NCBI GenBank assembly: GCA_002710685.1
Contig: PALD01000064.1
Coordinates: 62,001 to 126,000, forward strand
Length of the DNA stretch: 64,000 bases
From: Cytophagaceae bacterium
GTDB lineage: Bacteria; Bacteroidota; Bacteroidia; Flavobacteriales; Flavobacteriaceae
Direction: 5' to 3'
In this document: piece after piece, positions 43,087 through 52,613 of the stretch
Layout: every line of letters starts with the position of its first letter
Numbering within the stretch: position 1 is the first letter of the stretch
The notes under the pieces: generated by a model
Told to the model about the DNA's origin: nothing
The model's input: the letters and a program-made list of their open reading frames with translations, nothing else
Database searches by the model: none
Position numbers and translations under genes: made by a program

Positions 43087-44343
43087 CTACAGGTCGTATT
43101 GTTTGATCTTTCGGTACAAGGTGCGTTCGCTTATTCCCAGTTCTTTAGCAGCAGCCTTGCGCTTACCGTTGTGGCGTTCCAGTGATTTTTGAATCAGCTC
43201 CAGTTCTTTTTCCTGCAGGGATAATGTTTCTTCTTCCTCTACATCCTCGGCAAAATGGTACTTGTCGCTCAATTCTTCGGGGGCTGAAGATTCATGGGGG
43301 ATGTGCAGCACCTCTGTGATGTCCTCACTGGCATCAAATGTTTCTTCTTCAGGATCAGTGCTGTAAATCTTTTTGATAAGTGACTTGTTCTTCTCCTGGG
43401 TCTCGGCGCTATTGCCTTTTTCCATCAGCTCAAGGGTAAGCTTTTTAAGGTCATTGAGGTCTCCCTTCATGTCAAAGAGGACCTTGTAGAGTATCTCTCG
43501 TTCGCTGCTAAAGTCACTTTCAGTACCCTTGGGTTTTATGACCGCGGGCAGGTTGCTGCCATTATCCGGTAGGTAGGACCTTAGCTTCTCAGCAGAGATT
43601 GTCCTGTTGTGCTCCAGTACCGAAACCTGCTCGGCAATGTTTCTCAATTGCCTGATGTTTCCGCTCCAACGGTATTTGATAAGTAGATCAATGGCACCAT
43701 CCTCCAGGCGTATGGTGGGCATTTTATATTTATTGGCAAAGTCTGAAGCAAATTTTCTGAACAACAGGTGGATGTCGTTTTTCCTATCGCGCAAAGGGGG
43801 CAAGTGTATTTCTACAGTGCTGAGGCGATAATAGAGGTCTTCCCTAAACTTCTCGTTCTTGATGGCCTCAAACATGTTGACGTTTGTGGCGGCAACGATG
43901 CGCACATCTGTTTTTTGGGTCTTTGAAGACCCTACTTTTAAAAATTCGCCGTTTTCCAGGACGCGTAGTAACCGCACTTGCGTGGGAAGCGGGAGCTCTC
44001 CCACTTCATCAAGAAATATGGTCCCACCATCAGCTTCTTCAAAATATCCGCTACGGGTTTGCGTCGCGCCTGTAAAGGCACCTTTTTCATGGCCAAAAAG
44101 CTCACTGTCAATCGTACCCTCTGGGATGGCGCCGCAATTGACCGCGATGTATTTATTGTGCTTTCTATGAGAAAGTGAATGTATGATGCGGGGAATGCTC
44201 TCCTTGCCCACGCCACTTTCTCCCGTTACCAGCACGGAGATGTCAGTAGGGGCGACCTGGATGGCCTTCTCGATGGCGCGGTTGAGTCTTGCATCATCGC
44301 CTATGATGCCAAAACGCTGCTTAATGGCGTGTACAGATTCCAT
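43087..44343 (-). CDS. Sigma-54 interaction AAA+ regulator with Fis-type HTH
   Basis: A 418-residue transcriptional activator. The AAA+ domain begins at the very N-terminus: Walker A GESGVGKE (41-48), GAFTGA (88-93), which contacts sigma-54, and Walker B GGTIFLDE (106-113). A long acidic linker (about 255-370) leads to a Fis-type HTH (KRKAAAKELGISERTLYRKIKQ). It has no receiver, GAF or PAS domain, so it is either constitutive or controlled by partners. Located 3 bp after miaB and ahead of lptE and secG, an arrangement conserved in Bacteroidota. Confidence 0.93.
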   Translation of the reverse strand: MESVHAIKQRFGIIGDDARLNRAIEKAIQVAPTDISVLVTGESGVGKESIPRIIHSLSHRKHNKYIAVNCGAIPEGTIDSELFGHEKGAFTGATQTRSGYFEEADGGTIFLDEVGELPLPTQVRLLRVLENGEFLKVGSSKTQKTDVRIVAATNVNMFEAIKNEKFREDLYYRLSTVEIHLPPLRDRKNDIHLLFRKFASDFANKYKMPTIRLEDGAIDLLIKYRWSGNIRQLRNIAEQVSVLEHNRTISAEKLRSYLPDNGSNLPAVIKPKGTESDFSSEREILYKVLFDMKGDLNDLKKLTLELMEKGNSAETQEKNKSLIKKIYSTDPEEETFDASEDITEVLHIPHESSAPEELSDKYHFAEDVEEEETLSLQEKELELIQKSLERHNGKRKAAAKELGISERTLYRKIKQYDL

Positions 44344-44346
44344 TTC

Positions 44347-45792
44347 TTAATTGTTTTCTGAGTAGCCTACAGCTTCACCTATAAGTGTTGTGCTGGTACA
44401 TTCAGTTATTTTTACCATGACAAAATCGCCTGGCTTGTAGTTTTCTTTAGGGAATACGGCAACGGTGTTCTGTGAGTTTCTTCCACTCCAGTGGGCATCA
44501 CTTTTTTTAGAAGACTTCTCGATGAGGATTTCCATGGTCTTGCCCACTTGTTTTTGCGTATTGTAATGGGAGTGTTCTTGTTGCAGGGCAATGACTTCCT
44601 GTAGGCGGCGCTTTTTAGTCTCCTCGGGGATGTCATCTTCAAGCTTGCGGGCGGCCAGTGTGCCGGGTCTTTCACTATAAGCAAACATGAATCCGAAATC
44701 ATATTTTACATACTTCATCAAACTTATGGTATCCTTGTGATCTTCTTCGGTCTCCGTGGGGAAACCGGTGATCATGTCCTGCGAGATAGCACAATCTGGG
44801 ATGATTTTGCGGATGTTATCAATGAGTTCAAAATACTCTTCACGGGTATGCAGGCGGTTCATTTCCTTCAAGATCCTGTTGCTGCCGCTTTGTACCGGCA
44901 GGTGGATGTAATTACAGATGTTGGGATATTTTGCCATGCTCTCAATCACGTCAAGTGTCATGTCCTGTGGATTTGAGGTGGAGAAACGAATCCTCATTTT
45001 AGGCTGTGCAATGGCAACAAGTTCAAGCAGTTTTGCAAAATTTACCGAGGTGGCCTTCTGCATGTCGCTGGCTTTGTCAAAGTCTTTTTTGAGCCCGCCC
45101 CCATACCAGAGGTAGCTATCAACGTTTTGACCTAGGAGGGTAACCTCTTTAAAGCCTTTTGCCGCAAGGTCATTGATTTCTTCTATGATACTTTGTGGAT
45201 CCCGGCTACGCTCGCGACCACGGGTAAAAGGTACCACACAAAAAGTACACATGTTATCACAGCCCCGGGTAATGCTCACAAAAGCGGTAACCCCGTTGCT
45301 TTGCAGTCGCACGGGCGAGATATCGCCGTAGGTTTCTTCTTTAGAAAGGATGACATTTACCGCGTTGCGGCCTTCTTCAACTTCCTCTATTAAGTTGGGC
45401 AGGTCTTTATAGGCATCGGGTCCCACTACAAGGTCCACGATTTTTTCTTCTTCCAGGAATTTGCTCTTCAAGCGCTCTGCCATACAGCCCAGCACGCCCA
45501 CCTTCATGGATGGGTTTATTTTTTTTACAGCATTGTATTTTTCAAGCCGTTTTCTTACCGTTTGCTCAGCCTTTTCACGAATGCTGCAGGTGTTTACCAG
45601 CACAAGGTCAGCTTCTTCCAGCGACTGTGTGGTGTTGTATCCCTGTTTTTCAAGGATTGAGGCCACGATTTCACTGTCGCTAAAGTTCATCTGGCAACCA
45701 TAGCTCTCAATAAAAAGTTTCTTTGGGTTTGCCTTGTCACCGCTTAGCACGAGCGCCTGTCCTTGAATGTTTTCGTCAATTATCTTCTCCAT
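44347..45792 (-). CDS. miaB: tRNA-2-methylthio-N6-isopentenyladenosine synthase MiaB
   Basis: MiaB (481 residues) is a radical-SAM methylthiotransferase that completes ms2i6A at position 37 of tRNAs. N-terminal UPF0004 domain with [23 protein letters not shown] and [10 protein letters not shown] (three Cys for the auxiliary cluster). Radical SAM motif [23 protein letters not shown]-terminal TRAM domain near [23 protein letters not shown]. First gene of the operon running to secG. Confidence 0.97.
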   Translation of the reverse strand: MEKIIDENIQGQALVLSGDKANPKKLFIESYGCQMNFSDSEIVASILEKQGYNTTQSLEEADLVLVNTCSIREKAEQTVRKRLEKYNAVKKINPSMKVGVLGCMAERLKSKFLEEEKIVDLVVGPDAYKDLPNLIEEVEEGRNAVNVILSKEETYGDISPVRLQSNGVTAFVSITRGCDNMCTFCVVPFTRGRERSRDPQSIIEEINDLAAKGFKEVTLLGQNVDSYLWYGGGLKKDFDKASDMQKATSVNFAKLLELVAIAQPKMRIRFSTSNPQDMTLDVIESMAKYPNICNYIHLPVQSGSNRILKEMNRLHTREEYFELIDNIRKIIPDCAISQDMITGFPTETEEDHKDTISLMKYVKYDFGFMFAYSERPGTLAARKLEDDIPEETKKRRLQEVIALQQEHSHYNTQKQVGKTMEILIEKSSKKSDAHWSGRNSQNTVAVFPKENYKPGDFVMVKITECTSTTLIGEAVGYSENN

Positions 45793-45820
45793 GTATTCTT
45801 ATCTGGGCTTAAAAGAACGG

Positions 45821-45851
45821 CAAAGATACAACGTATGGAGGAAGTGACAAA
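45821..45851 (-). promoter_or_regulatory. Promoter of the miaB operon, Bacteroidota type
   Basis: Minus strand: TTTG (45851-45848), 19-bp spacer, TATCTTTG (45828-45821), an exact match to TTTG-N19-TAnnTTTG. It lies 29 bp before the miaB ATG. Confidence 0.75.
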
Positions 45852-45876
45852 GTGGCAGAAATTATATTTGTTTTCT

Positions 45877-45894
45877 TTTCGCTGCAGCGAAAAA
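45877..45894. repeat. Perfect 18-base palindrome TTTTCGCTGCAGCGAAAA
   Basis: Member of the TTTCGC/GCGAAA family, in the 164-bp gap between miaB and the LVIVD gene, 26 bp upstream of the miaB -33 box. Confidence 0.65.
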
Positions 45895-45956
45895 ATGATT
45901 GCAAGAATCACGCAACCATTTATTATCTTTTGCATCTACTTAGAAACCAATCAATC

Positions 45957-47201
45957 ATGAAAAAATCACTACTGTTTCTTTTTGTCCTGCTTTTAGGGAT
46001 TTCATGCGATAAGGACGATGACAATACTGAAATCGTCACCGTGGCCGTGCCCATAACCGTTAAAAAAGCTGATTTGCGGGCCCAGGTAGATGTTGTTGCG
46101 CCCAGGGCCATTGACGAATCCGGGAAATTTTATTTTTACAAAGACTATATTTTTGTAAATGATTCGGCAAAGGGGGTGCACATCATTGATAACTCACAAC
46201 CAGAAAATCCTCAAAAAATAGCTTACCTCAAGGTTCCTGGTACCTATGACATGGAGGTGAAGGGCAATATACTGTACGTGGATAGTTATACTGACCTTGT
46301 CTTGTTTGACCTGCATGATATCAACAATATACATTTAATGGATAGGTATATTGATGTGCTGGGAGATACCAATTATACGTGGCCCTTACTGGCAGATAAT
46401 GTATGGAGTTTTGATTTTGAAAATTACGATTATAAGGAAGATTTGATTGTGGGCTGGGAGTATAAGCAAGTAAAACGGAAAATGGATCCTGGTATGGTAT
46501 ATTTTGATGGTACAATGAGCCTTGCTTCTTATAATACAGCATCTAAGGGAGCAGGAGTGGGCGGTTCATTTGCCCGGTTTAAGATTGTGGGCAACCGTCT
46601 TTATGTTGTTGATCATTCTGCCTTGTACACGTTTGATATTTCATCTACAGAAGATGTTCAAAAATTAAATGAACAGCGGATAGGCTGGAATATAGAGACC
46701 ATCTTCAATCAAGATGATTATCTGTACCTGGGCAGTAGCAGCGGGATGTTTATCTTTGATATTGCAAATCCTGATGCGCCGGCCTATGTTTCACAAATAC
46801 AGCATCTATATGGTTGCGACCCTGTGGTAGTTGATGGTGATTATGCCTATGTGACCATAAGGGGGGGTAATCCCTGTGGGCAGGATGAGAGCATACTTGA
46901 AGTCGTGGATGTCTCTGACAAGAACAATCCCACTTCGGTTAAAATGATTGATATGAACGAGCCTTATGGACTAGGGGTTCATGACGATAAACTCTATGTA
47001 AGCGATGGGCCAAATGGATTGCATATATATGACAAGACTGACCCCGTGAACATCGAACTTTCAAAAATCATGGAAGATATCCAGATTTTTGATGTGATAC
47101 CCTTGCAGGACAAACTCTTGATGATAGGAGATAACAAGCTTCGCCAATATTCATACTCAGAGGATGGATTGACAGAAATAAGTGTTTTTGACCTTCAGTA
47201 A
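45957..47201 (+). CDS. LVIVD-repeat beta-propeller lipoprotein
   Basis: A 414-residue exported protein. ATG 45957 gives a lipoprotein signal (MKKSLLFLFVLLLGISCDKDDD); the longer frame from 45852 would start inside the upstream palindrome region and hide the signal. Repeats of the LVIVD type recur through the protein (KGVHIIDNSQPENPQKIAYL, GNILYVDSYTDLVLFDL, GMFIFDIANPDAPAYVSQI, ILEVVDVSDKNNPTSVKMI), giving a predicted propeller. After the lipobox Cys comes an acidic stretch (DKDDD), which in Bacteroidota can act as a lipoprotein export signal to the cell surface. Function unknown. Confidence 0.82.
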   Translation: MKKSLLFLFVLLLGISCDKDDDNTEIVTVAVPITVKKADLRAQVDVVAPRAIDESGKFYFYKDYIFVNDSAKGVHIIDNSQPENPQKIAYLKVPGTYDMEVKGNILYVDSYTDLVLFDLHDINNIHLMDRYIDVLGDTNYTWPLLADNVWSFDFENYDYKEDLIVGWEYKQVKRKMDPGMVYFDGTMSLASYNTASKGAGVGGSFARFKIVGNRLYVVDHSALYTFDISSTEDVQKLNEQRIGWNIETIFNQDDYLYLGSSSGMFIFDIANPDAPAYVSQIQHLYGCDPVVVDGDYAYVTIRGGNPCGQDESILEVVDVSDKNNPTSVKMIDMNEPYGLGVHDDKLYVSDGPNGLHIYDKTDPVNIELSKIMEDIQIFDVIPLQDKLLMIGDNKLRQYSYSEDGLTEISVFDLQ

Positions 47202-47289
47202 TAAAGGAAAACCTTGATTTTCTGTTGATTTTAGATACTTCATGCACCCTGGTTGGCGCTTTGATATGAGGCAATAATTTTTTTTACCA

Positions 47290-47297
47290 TACTTTTG
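47290..47297 (+). promoter_or_regulatory. Candidate -7 box of topA
   Basis: TACTTTTG matches TAnnTTTG exactly, 76 bp upstream of the topA ATG. No convincing -33 TTG lies at the right distance. Confidence 0.4.
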
Positions 47298-47373
47298 CGG
47301 CAAGGAGAGCAAGGTTAATACCTTTATATTTATGTAGAGGGATGGCAACCTTTATCTATCTAACAAAAAATTT

Positions 47374-49866
47374 ATGGCAAAAAATCTAGTCATCGTAGAG
47401 TCACCCGCAAAGGCTAAGACCATCGAGAAATACCTGGGTAAGGATTACAAGGTGGAAAGCAGCTTTGGTCACATTGCAGACCTCCCCACTAAAGAATTAG
47501 GGGTGGATGTAGAAGGTGATTTTACCCCAAAATATAAAGTATCTTCAGACAAGAAATCTGTAGTAAAAAAATTAAAGGACCTTGCGGGAAAGGCAGAAAC
47601 AGTCTGGCTGGCAAGTGATGAAGACCGTGAGGGAGAAGCCATTGCATGGCACCTTGCCGAGGAGTTGAAACTGGACAAGGACAAGACTAGGCGCATTGTT
47701 TTTTCTGAAATCACAAAAAAGGCAATCTTAAAGGCCATTGAAAACCCCAGGAGCATTGATTATAACCTGGTCAATGCACAACAGGCACGCCGTGTCCTGG
47801 ACAGGCTGGTGGGCTATGAGATTTCACCGGTGCTCTGGCGCAAGGTCAAGGGTGGCCTTTCGGCCGGAAGGGTGCAAAGTGTTGCCGTGCGGTTGATTGT
47901 TGAACGTGAGCGGGAAATTTTGGCCTTTGAGCCACAAGATTATTTTAGGGTTGATGCAGAGTTTGCAAATGAAGATGGGAAGACCTTAAAGGCAAAACTT
48001 CCCAAAAACCTGGATAACAAAAAGGAAGCAGAACAATTTTTAAAGGCAAATGCCAATGCAACCTTTAAAGTGGCTTCCCTTTCCACAAAACCGGCAAAAA
48101 AATCACCGGCACCCCCATTTACCACTTCAACCCTGCAGCAGGAAGCCTCGCGTAAGCTCTATTTTTCAGTAAGCAAGACAATGACCCTGGCGCAAAGGCT
48201 TTATGAGGCAGGTCTCATAACCTACATGAGGACGGATAGCGTCAACCTTTCGGGTGATGCAAAGAGTGCTGCTCAGGATGAGATAACCACGGCCTATGGC
48301 AAAAAATACCACAAGGCGCGCGATTATAAAGGAAAGACCAAAGGGGCACAGGAAGCTCACGAAGCGATTCGACCCACTGACTTTAGCCGTCATTCAGTAA
48401 ATATAGACCGCGACCAGGCCAGGCTGTATGAGCTTATCTGGAAGCGTGCCATTGCTTCTCAAATGAGCGAGGCAGAGCTGGAGCGCACAAACGTGCACAT
48501 AGAATCTTCAAACCATCCAGACCATTTTACAGCTAACGGTGAGGTGCTCAAATTTGATGGGTTCTTAAAAGTCTACTTTGAGGGAACAGATGAAGAGGAT
48601 ATGGAAGAAAGCGGTATCCTGCCCCCATTGCGTGAGGGTGAAGTACTCAACAATATTTTTATCTCAGCAACAGAGCGCTTTACACGCCCCCCATATCGAT
48701 ATACTGAGGCATCCCTTGTAAAAAAACTAGAAGAACTGGGTATAGGACGGCCATCCACATATGCGCCCACCATTACCACGATTCAAAACCGTAAATATGT
48801 CGAGAAGGGCAATATAGACGGTACTGAGCGCAACTATGATAAGCTTACGCTAAAAGGTGGTGCTGTAGAGGCTGAGGTACTGACCGAAAAAGTGGGCAGT
48901 GATAAGGGTAAGATAGTCCCCACGGATACGGGAATGGTTGTCAATGATTTCCTGGTAAACCATTTTGAAAATATACTTGATTACAACTTTACTGCTAAGG
49001 TAGAAGAAGACTTTGATGATATAGCCGAAGGGAAGGAAGACTGGACGCACATGATGAAGGTCTTTTATAAGGATTTTCATCCCCATGTAAAGGACGTGGC
49101 CGAGAATGCAGAACGCGAAGTGGGCGAAAGAATCCTGGGGACTGACCCAAAAACAGGAAAACCCGTAAGCGTACGCCTGGGCCGTTATGGGGCCATGGTA
49201 CAGATAGGCACCGTGGAAGATGAAGAAAAACCACAATTTGCCAGCCTGGGCCCAGACCAAAACCTGGAGACCATCACCTTTGAAGAAGCAATGGACCTGT
49301 TTAAACTGCCCCGTGAACTGGGAGTTTATGAGGATGAGAAGGTCGAGGTCAACAATGGCCGTTATGGACCTTATGTGCGCTGGGGGAAAAAATTCATTTC
49401 ATTGCCTAAGGGCAAAGACCCGCTTGATGTAGAGATGGATGAAGCAGTGGTCTATATCAAGGAAAAGCAAAAAGCTGATGCGCCCATCTATGAATATGAG
49501 GACATGCCCGTTCAAAAGGGTGTGGGTAGGTTTGGCCCCTTTATCAAATGGAACGGTATCTTTATAAACGTCAACAAGAAATATGATTTTGACAATCTAA
49601 GTGGCGAGGATATCGAGGAGTTGATCGAGGATAAGAAAAGGAAGGAAAAGGAGAAGATCATCCATGATTTTAAGGATGAAGGCATACGGGTTGAAAAAGC
49701 CCGCTGGGGAAGGTCCAATATCATTAAGGGAAAGACAAAGGTAGAGCTCCCCAAAACAGTGGATGCCACAAAGCTTACCCTTGAAGAAGTAAAGGACATT
49801 CTTGATAAGCAGGCTGGCGCCAAAAAGAAAACAACACGCAAGAAAAAGAGTACAGCAAAAAAATAA
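47374..49866 (+). CDS. topA: DNA topoisomerase I (type IA)
   Basis: TopA (830 residues) relaxes negative supercoils. The Toprim domain starts LVIVESPAKAKTIEKYLG and holds the acidic triad region ASDEDREGEAIAWHL. The active Tyr is in GLITYMRTDSVNLS, and the IRPTD and GRPSTYAPTI motifs follow. The C-terminal part consists of Toprim_C repeats (RYGPYVRWGKKFISLPKG, RFGPFIKWNGIFINV) and a basic tail (KKKTTRKKKSTAKK). The whole protein contains no cysteine, so the zinc-ribbon domains of E. coli TopA are absent. The arginase-family gene follows by 6 bp. Confidence 0.97.
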   Translation: MAKNLVIVESPAKAKTIEKYLGKDYKVESSFGHIADLPTKELGVDVEGDFTPKYKVSSDKKSVVKKLKDLAGKAETVWLASDEDREGEAIAWHLAEELKLDKDKTRRIVFSEITKKAILKAIENPRSIDYNLVNAQQARRVLDRLVGYEISPVLWRKVKGGLSAGRVQSVAVRLIVEREREILAFEPQDYFRVDAEFANEDGKTLKAKLPKNLDNKKEAEQFLKANANATFKVASLSTKPAKKSPAPPFTTSTLQQEASRKLYFSVSKTMTLAQRLYEAGLITYMRTDSVNLSGDAKSAAQDEITTAYGKKYHKARDYKGKTKGAQEAHEAIRPTDFSRHSVNIDRDQARLYELIWKRAIASQMSEAELERTNVHIESSNHPDHFTANGEVLKFDGFLKVYFEGTDEEDMEESGILPPLREGEVLNNIFISATERFTRPPYRYTEASLVKKLEELGIGRPSTYAPTITTIQNRKYVEKGNIDGTERNYDKLTLKGGAVEAEVLTEKVGSDKGKIVPTDTGMVVNDFLVNHFENILDYNFTAKVEEDFDDIAEGKEDWTHMMKVFYKDFHPHVKDVAENAEREVGERILGTDPKTGKPVSVRLGRYGAMVQIGTVEDEEKPQFASLGPDQNLETITFEEAMDLFKLPRELGVYEDEKVEVNNGRYGPYVRWGKKFISLPKGKDPLDVEMDEAVVYIKEKQKADAPIYEYEDMPVQKGVGRFGPFIKWNGIFINVNKKYDFDNLSGEDIEELIEDKKRKEKEKIIHDFKDEGIRVEKARWGRSNIIKGKTKVELPKTVDATKLTLEEVKDILDKQAGAKKKTTRKKKSTAKK

Positions 49867-49872
49867 GAGTCA

Positions 49873-51039
49873 ATGCCCCTAGAAAACCTATTGCCCATCA
49901 GTGATGCGGTAATTGCCCACGCCCAACTTTTTCATTCAAGATGTATAGGGCAAAATATGAGGTTGCACAGTGCTCAAGAAGGTGTGCCAAGCCTTGAGGG
50001 TGCACGTATTGCCATTATAGGCGTGCGCGAAAATAGGGGGGCGGTGGATGTGCTGGATGAAAAGCCAGATTTTTCAGCGATAAGAAAAGCATTTTACCAG
50101 CTTTTCCCGGGTAACTGGAGCGAGATCCTGGTTGACCTGGGGGACATTGATGCGGGCGATAGCCTCAAGGATACTTTTTTCGCCGTAAGGCAAATCACCG
50201 AATTTTTATTTAAGCAAGATATCATACCCATGTTTCTTGGGGGCTGTCATGACCTGGTCTACGCAATGTACCGGGCATATGACAAGCTTGATCAAATGGT
50301 GAACCTGGTCAATGTGGATAGCCGCTTTGACCTGGGAGATAGCAGTTTGCCCATGACAAACAAATCTTTTGTGGGCAAGATCATTATTGATGAACCATAT
50401 AACCTGTTTAATTACTCAAGTTTGGGTTATCAGACATTTTTAAACAGTCAGGATGAGATTGACCTGATGCAGCGCCTGTATTTTGATGCTTACCGCCTGG
50501 GCACGGTGACACAGGATGTCAAGGCAGTAGAACCCGTGGTGAGGGATGCGGATATCGTCACATTTGACCTGGCAGCAATACAGGGGACAGATTTAGGTTT
50601 CATGTTTGAAGACGTGCCTAATGGACTAAATGGCAGGGAGGCCTGTGCCATTGCAAGATATGCAGGTATTAGCGATAGGGTAAGCTCATTTGGGGTATTT
50701 GAATATAGGCTTACGCCAAAACCTACTGCGGCGGCCTCGTTGATCGCTCAAATGCTGTGGTATTTCGTTGAAGGGGTTAACTACCGTGTCAATGAACGCC
50801 TTGTGGATCATCTCAATGAATTTTTACATTATTCAGTACCTGTTGATAATGAGGTTCTTAGCTTTTATAAAAGTGAAAAGACAGATAGGTGGTGGATAGA
50901 AATTCCATTTATTCAAGGTGTTAATAATAAATTAAAAAGACATACGTTATTACCATGCACGCACCAGGATTATTTGAACGCCTGTAATCAGGAAATCCCA
51001 GAACGCTGGTATAAAGCCAGGATGAAAAACGAAATTTAG
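49873..51039 (+). CDS. Arginase/formimidoylglutamase-family protein with degenerate metal site
   Basis: A 388-residue ureohydrolase-fold protein, usually annotated as formimidoylglutamase. The canonical motifs are recognisable but altered. GGDHS appears as GGCHD, keeping the His ligand. DAHxD appears as DSRFD, with the His ligand replaced by Arg. SFDxDxxD appears as TFDLAAIQG, with the second Asp replaced by Ala. Two of six expected manganese ligands are therefore missing, so catalysis in the usual way is doubtful. It lies between topA and gldK, which suggests a role linked to the T9SS cluster. It has no signal peptide. The non-enzymatic role is inference. Confidence 0.8.
   Translation: MPLENLLPISDAVIAHAQLFHSRCIGQNMRLHSAQEGVPSLEGARIAIIGVRENRGAVDVLDEKPDFSAIRKAFYQLFPGNWSEILVDLGDIDAGDSLKDTFFAVRQITEFLFKQDIIPMFLGGCHDLVYAMYRAYDKLDQMVNLVNVDSRFDLGDSSLPMTNKSFVGKIIIDEPYNLFNYSSLGYQTFLNSQDEIDLMQRLYFDAYRLGTVTQDVKAVEPVVRDADIVTFDLAAIQGTDLGFMFEDVPNGLNGREACAIARYAGISDRVSSFGVFEYRLTPKPTAAASLIAQMLWYFVEGVNYRVNERLVDHLNEFLHYSVPVDNEVLSFYKSEKTDRWWIEIPFIQGVNNKLKRHTLLPCTHQDYLNACNQEIPERWYKARMKNEI
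50708..50717 (-). repeat. Dispersed mini-hairpin GGC-GTAA-GCC (minus strand)
   Basis: Plus strand reads GGC-TTAC-GCC followed by AAAA; in the arginase-family gene, antisense. Confidence 0.55.
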
Positions 51040-51118
51040 ATAAAGAACAAATAATATTAGTAATACTAAACCCATTGAATTTGAGGGGGTTTTTGAGAAT
51101 CTTTTTAATCTTAAAAAA

Positions 51119-51149
51119 TTGCTTTTTAAAGATTTTATAAATAGGTTTA
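51119..51149 (+). promoter_or_regulatory. Candidate promoter of gldKLMN
   Basis: TTG (51119-51121), 20-bp spacer, TAGGTTTA (51142-51149): close to the Bacteroidota consensus with one mismatch in the -7 box, 35 bp before the gldK ATG. Confidence 0.4.
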
Positions 51150-51184
51150 CGCCTTCAAAATTCAGATTTAACCTAGAACTACCT

Positions 51185-52552
51185 ATGAAGAAGTTTGTTG
51201 CAGTGATTGCGATTGTGAGCTTATTAGCAAGTTGTGGTCGCAATGATAGGGGTGAGCTTGTGGGCGCCGAGGGTAAAAAATGGAATCCTGAGAAGCCCTA
51301 CGGGATGACCCTGGTATCTGGAGGAGCTTTTATTATGGGTAAGAGTGATGATGATATCGCTGCCGTAAAAGATGCCCCCACCAAGACCGTGACCGTGCGT
51401 TCATTTTATATGGATGAGACTGAGATTACAAATGCTGAGTACAGGCAGTTTGTTAAATGGGTTAGGGACTCCGTGACCCGTGCCCGGCTTGCCATCATGG
51501 CCGAGCTTGTGGGAGAGACCCCCGGTACTGGCGGGATAGGTGAGTTTGCATTTAAGGATACTGACCCTAATGCGACACTTACTCCATATGAACAGTACAT
51601 GTATGATAACTATTATAGCTTCACTGATGATTACAGCCAGCGTAAATTAAACTGGGACGTGGACCTCTTTGATGATCCACAGGATTATCCTGATGAATAT
51701 TATGTTGAGGTTATGGATACCATGTATATCCCCCTTGAAGAAGCTTATAATGGAGAGCGTACCATTGATGTAGAAAAACTGGTGTATAAATATACCTACC
51801 TTGATATTGATGCCGCTGCCCGCAAAAAAGGGAAGCGCAAGGATTTCATTAAGTCTGAAGAAGTGCCCATCTATCCTGATACCACGGTATGGATCAGGGA
51901 CTTTACATACTCTTATAATGAGCCCATGCACAATGATTATTTTTGGCATAGTGCTTATGACAACTACCCTGTGGTGGGTGTCAACTGGGAGCAGGCAAAG
52001 GCCTTTTGCCAGTGGAGGACTGATTATAAGAACTCATATAAGAGACAGCGCGATCAAGAACTGGTAAACAAGTTCAGGTTGCCCAGTGAAGCAGAATGGG
52101 AATATGCCGCCCGTGGCGGTCTGGAGAGTGCAACCTTCCCCTGGGGAGGACCCTATGCTAAAAATGACAGGGGCTGTTTCTTGGCAAACTTTAAGCCACT
52201 ACGTGGTGATTATGCAGCTGACCAAGCATTATATACCGTCGAGGCAGATAGTTATGAGCCAAACGATTATGACTTATATAACATGGCCGGGAATGTATCA
52301 GAATGGGTCGAGACTTCTTATGACCCCAACGCCTACGAGTACGTTTCAACCATGAACCCCAACGTAAGGGATGACAAAAACATGCGCAAGGTGGTAAGAG
52401 GTGGCTCATGGAAGGATGTAGCTTACTTCTTGCAGGTAAGCACCCGTGACTATGAATATGCAGACTCCGCGAGAAGCTATATAGGCTTTAGGACCGTGCA
52501 GGACTTCCTGGGCACTGATGGCGATGTCAACCTTAACAAGGCCCCTAATTAA
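51185..52552 (+). CDS. gldK: Gliding motility/T9SS lipoprotein GldK
   Basis: GldK (455 residues; PorK in Porphyromonas) is an outer-membrane lipoprotein that forms a periplasmic ring with GldN in the type IX secretion system. ATG 51185 gives the lipoprotein signal MKKFVAVIAIVSLLASCGRND. The body is a formylglycine-generating-enzyme-like (SUMF1) fold: YGMTLVSGGAFIMGKSDDD, FYMDETEITNAEYRQFVKW, PVVGVNWEQAKAFCQWR, FRLPSEAEWEYAARGG and the closing VVRGGSWKD. First gene of gldKLMN. Confidence 0.96.
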   Translation: MKKFVAVIAIVSLLASCGRNDRGELVGAEGKKWNPEKPYGMTLVSGGAFIMGKSDDDIAAVKDAPTKTVTVRSFYMDETEITNAEYRQFVKWVRDSVTRARLAIMAELVGETPGTGGIGEFAFKDTDPNATLTPYEQYMYDNYYSFTDDYSQRKLNWDVDLFDDPQDYPDEYYVEVMDTMYIPLEEAYNGERTIDVEKLVYKYTYLDIDAAARKKGKRKDFIKSEEVPIYPDTTVWIRDFTYSYNEPMHNDYFWHSAYDNYPVVGVNWEQAKAFCQWRTDYKNSYKRQRDQELVNKFRLPSEAEWEYAARGGLESATFPWGGPYAKNDRGCFLANFKPLRGDYAADQALYTVEADSYEPNDYDLYNMAGNVSEWVETSYDPNAYEYVSTMNPNVRDDKNMRKVVRGGSWKDVAYFLQVSTRDYEYADSARSYIGFRTVQDFLGTDGDVNLNKAPN

Positions 52553-52613
52553 GAATGTATTACCCCAAACATACACTTAACCTAATTTCTAACTTAATTT
52601 ATCTTTAAAACAG

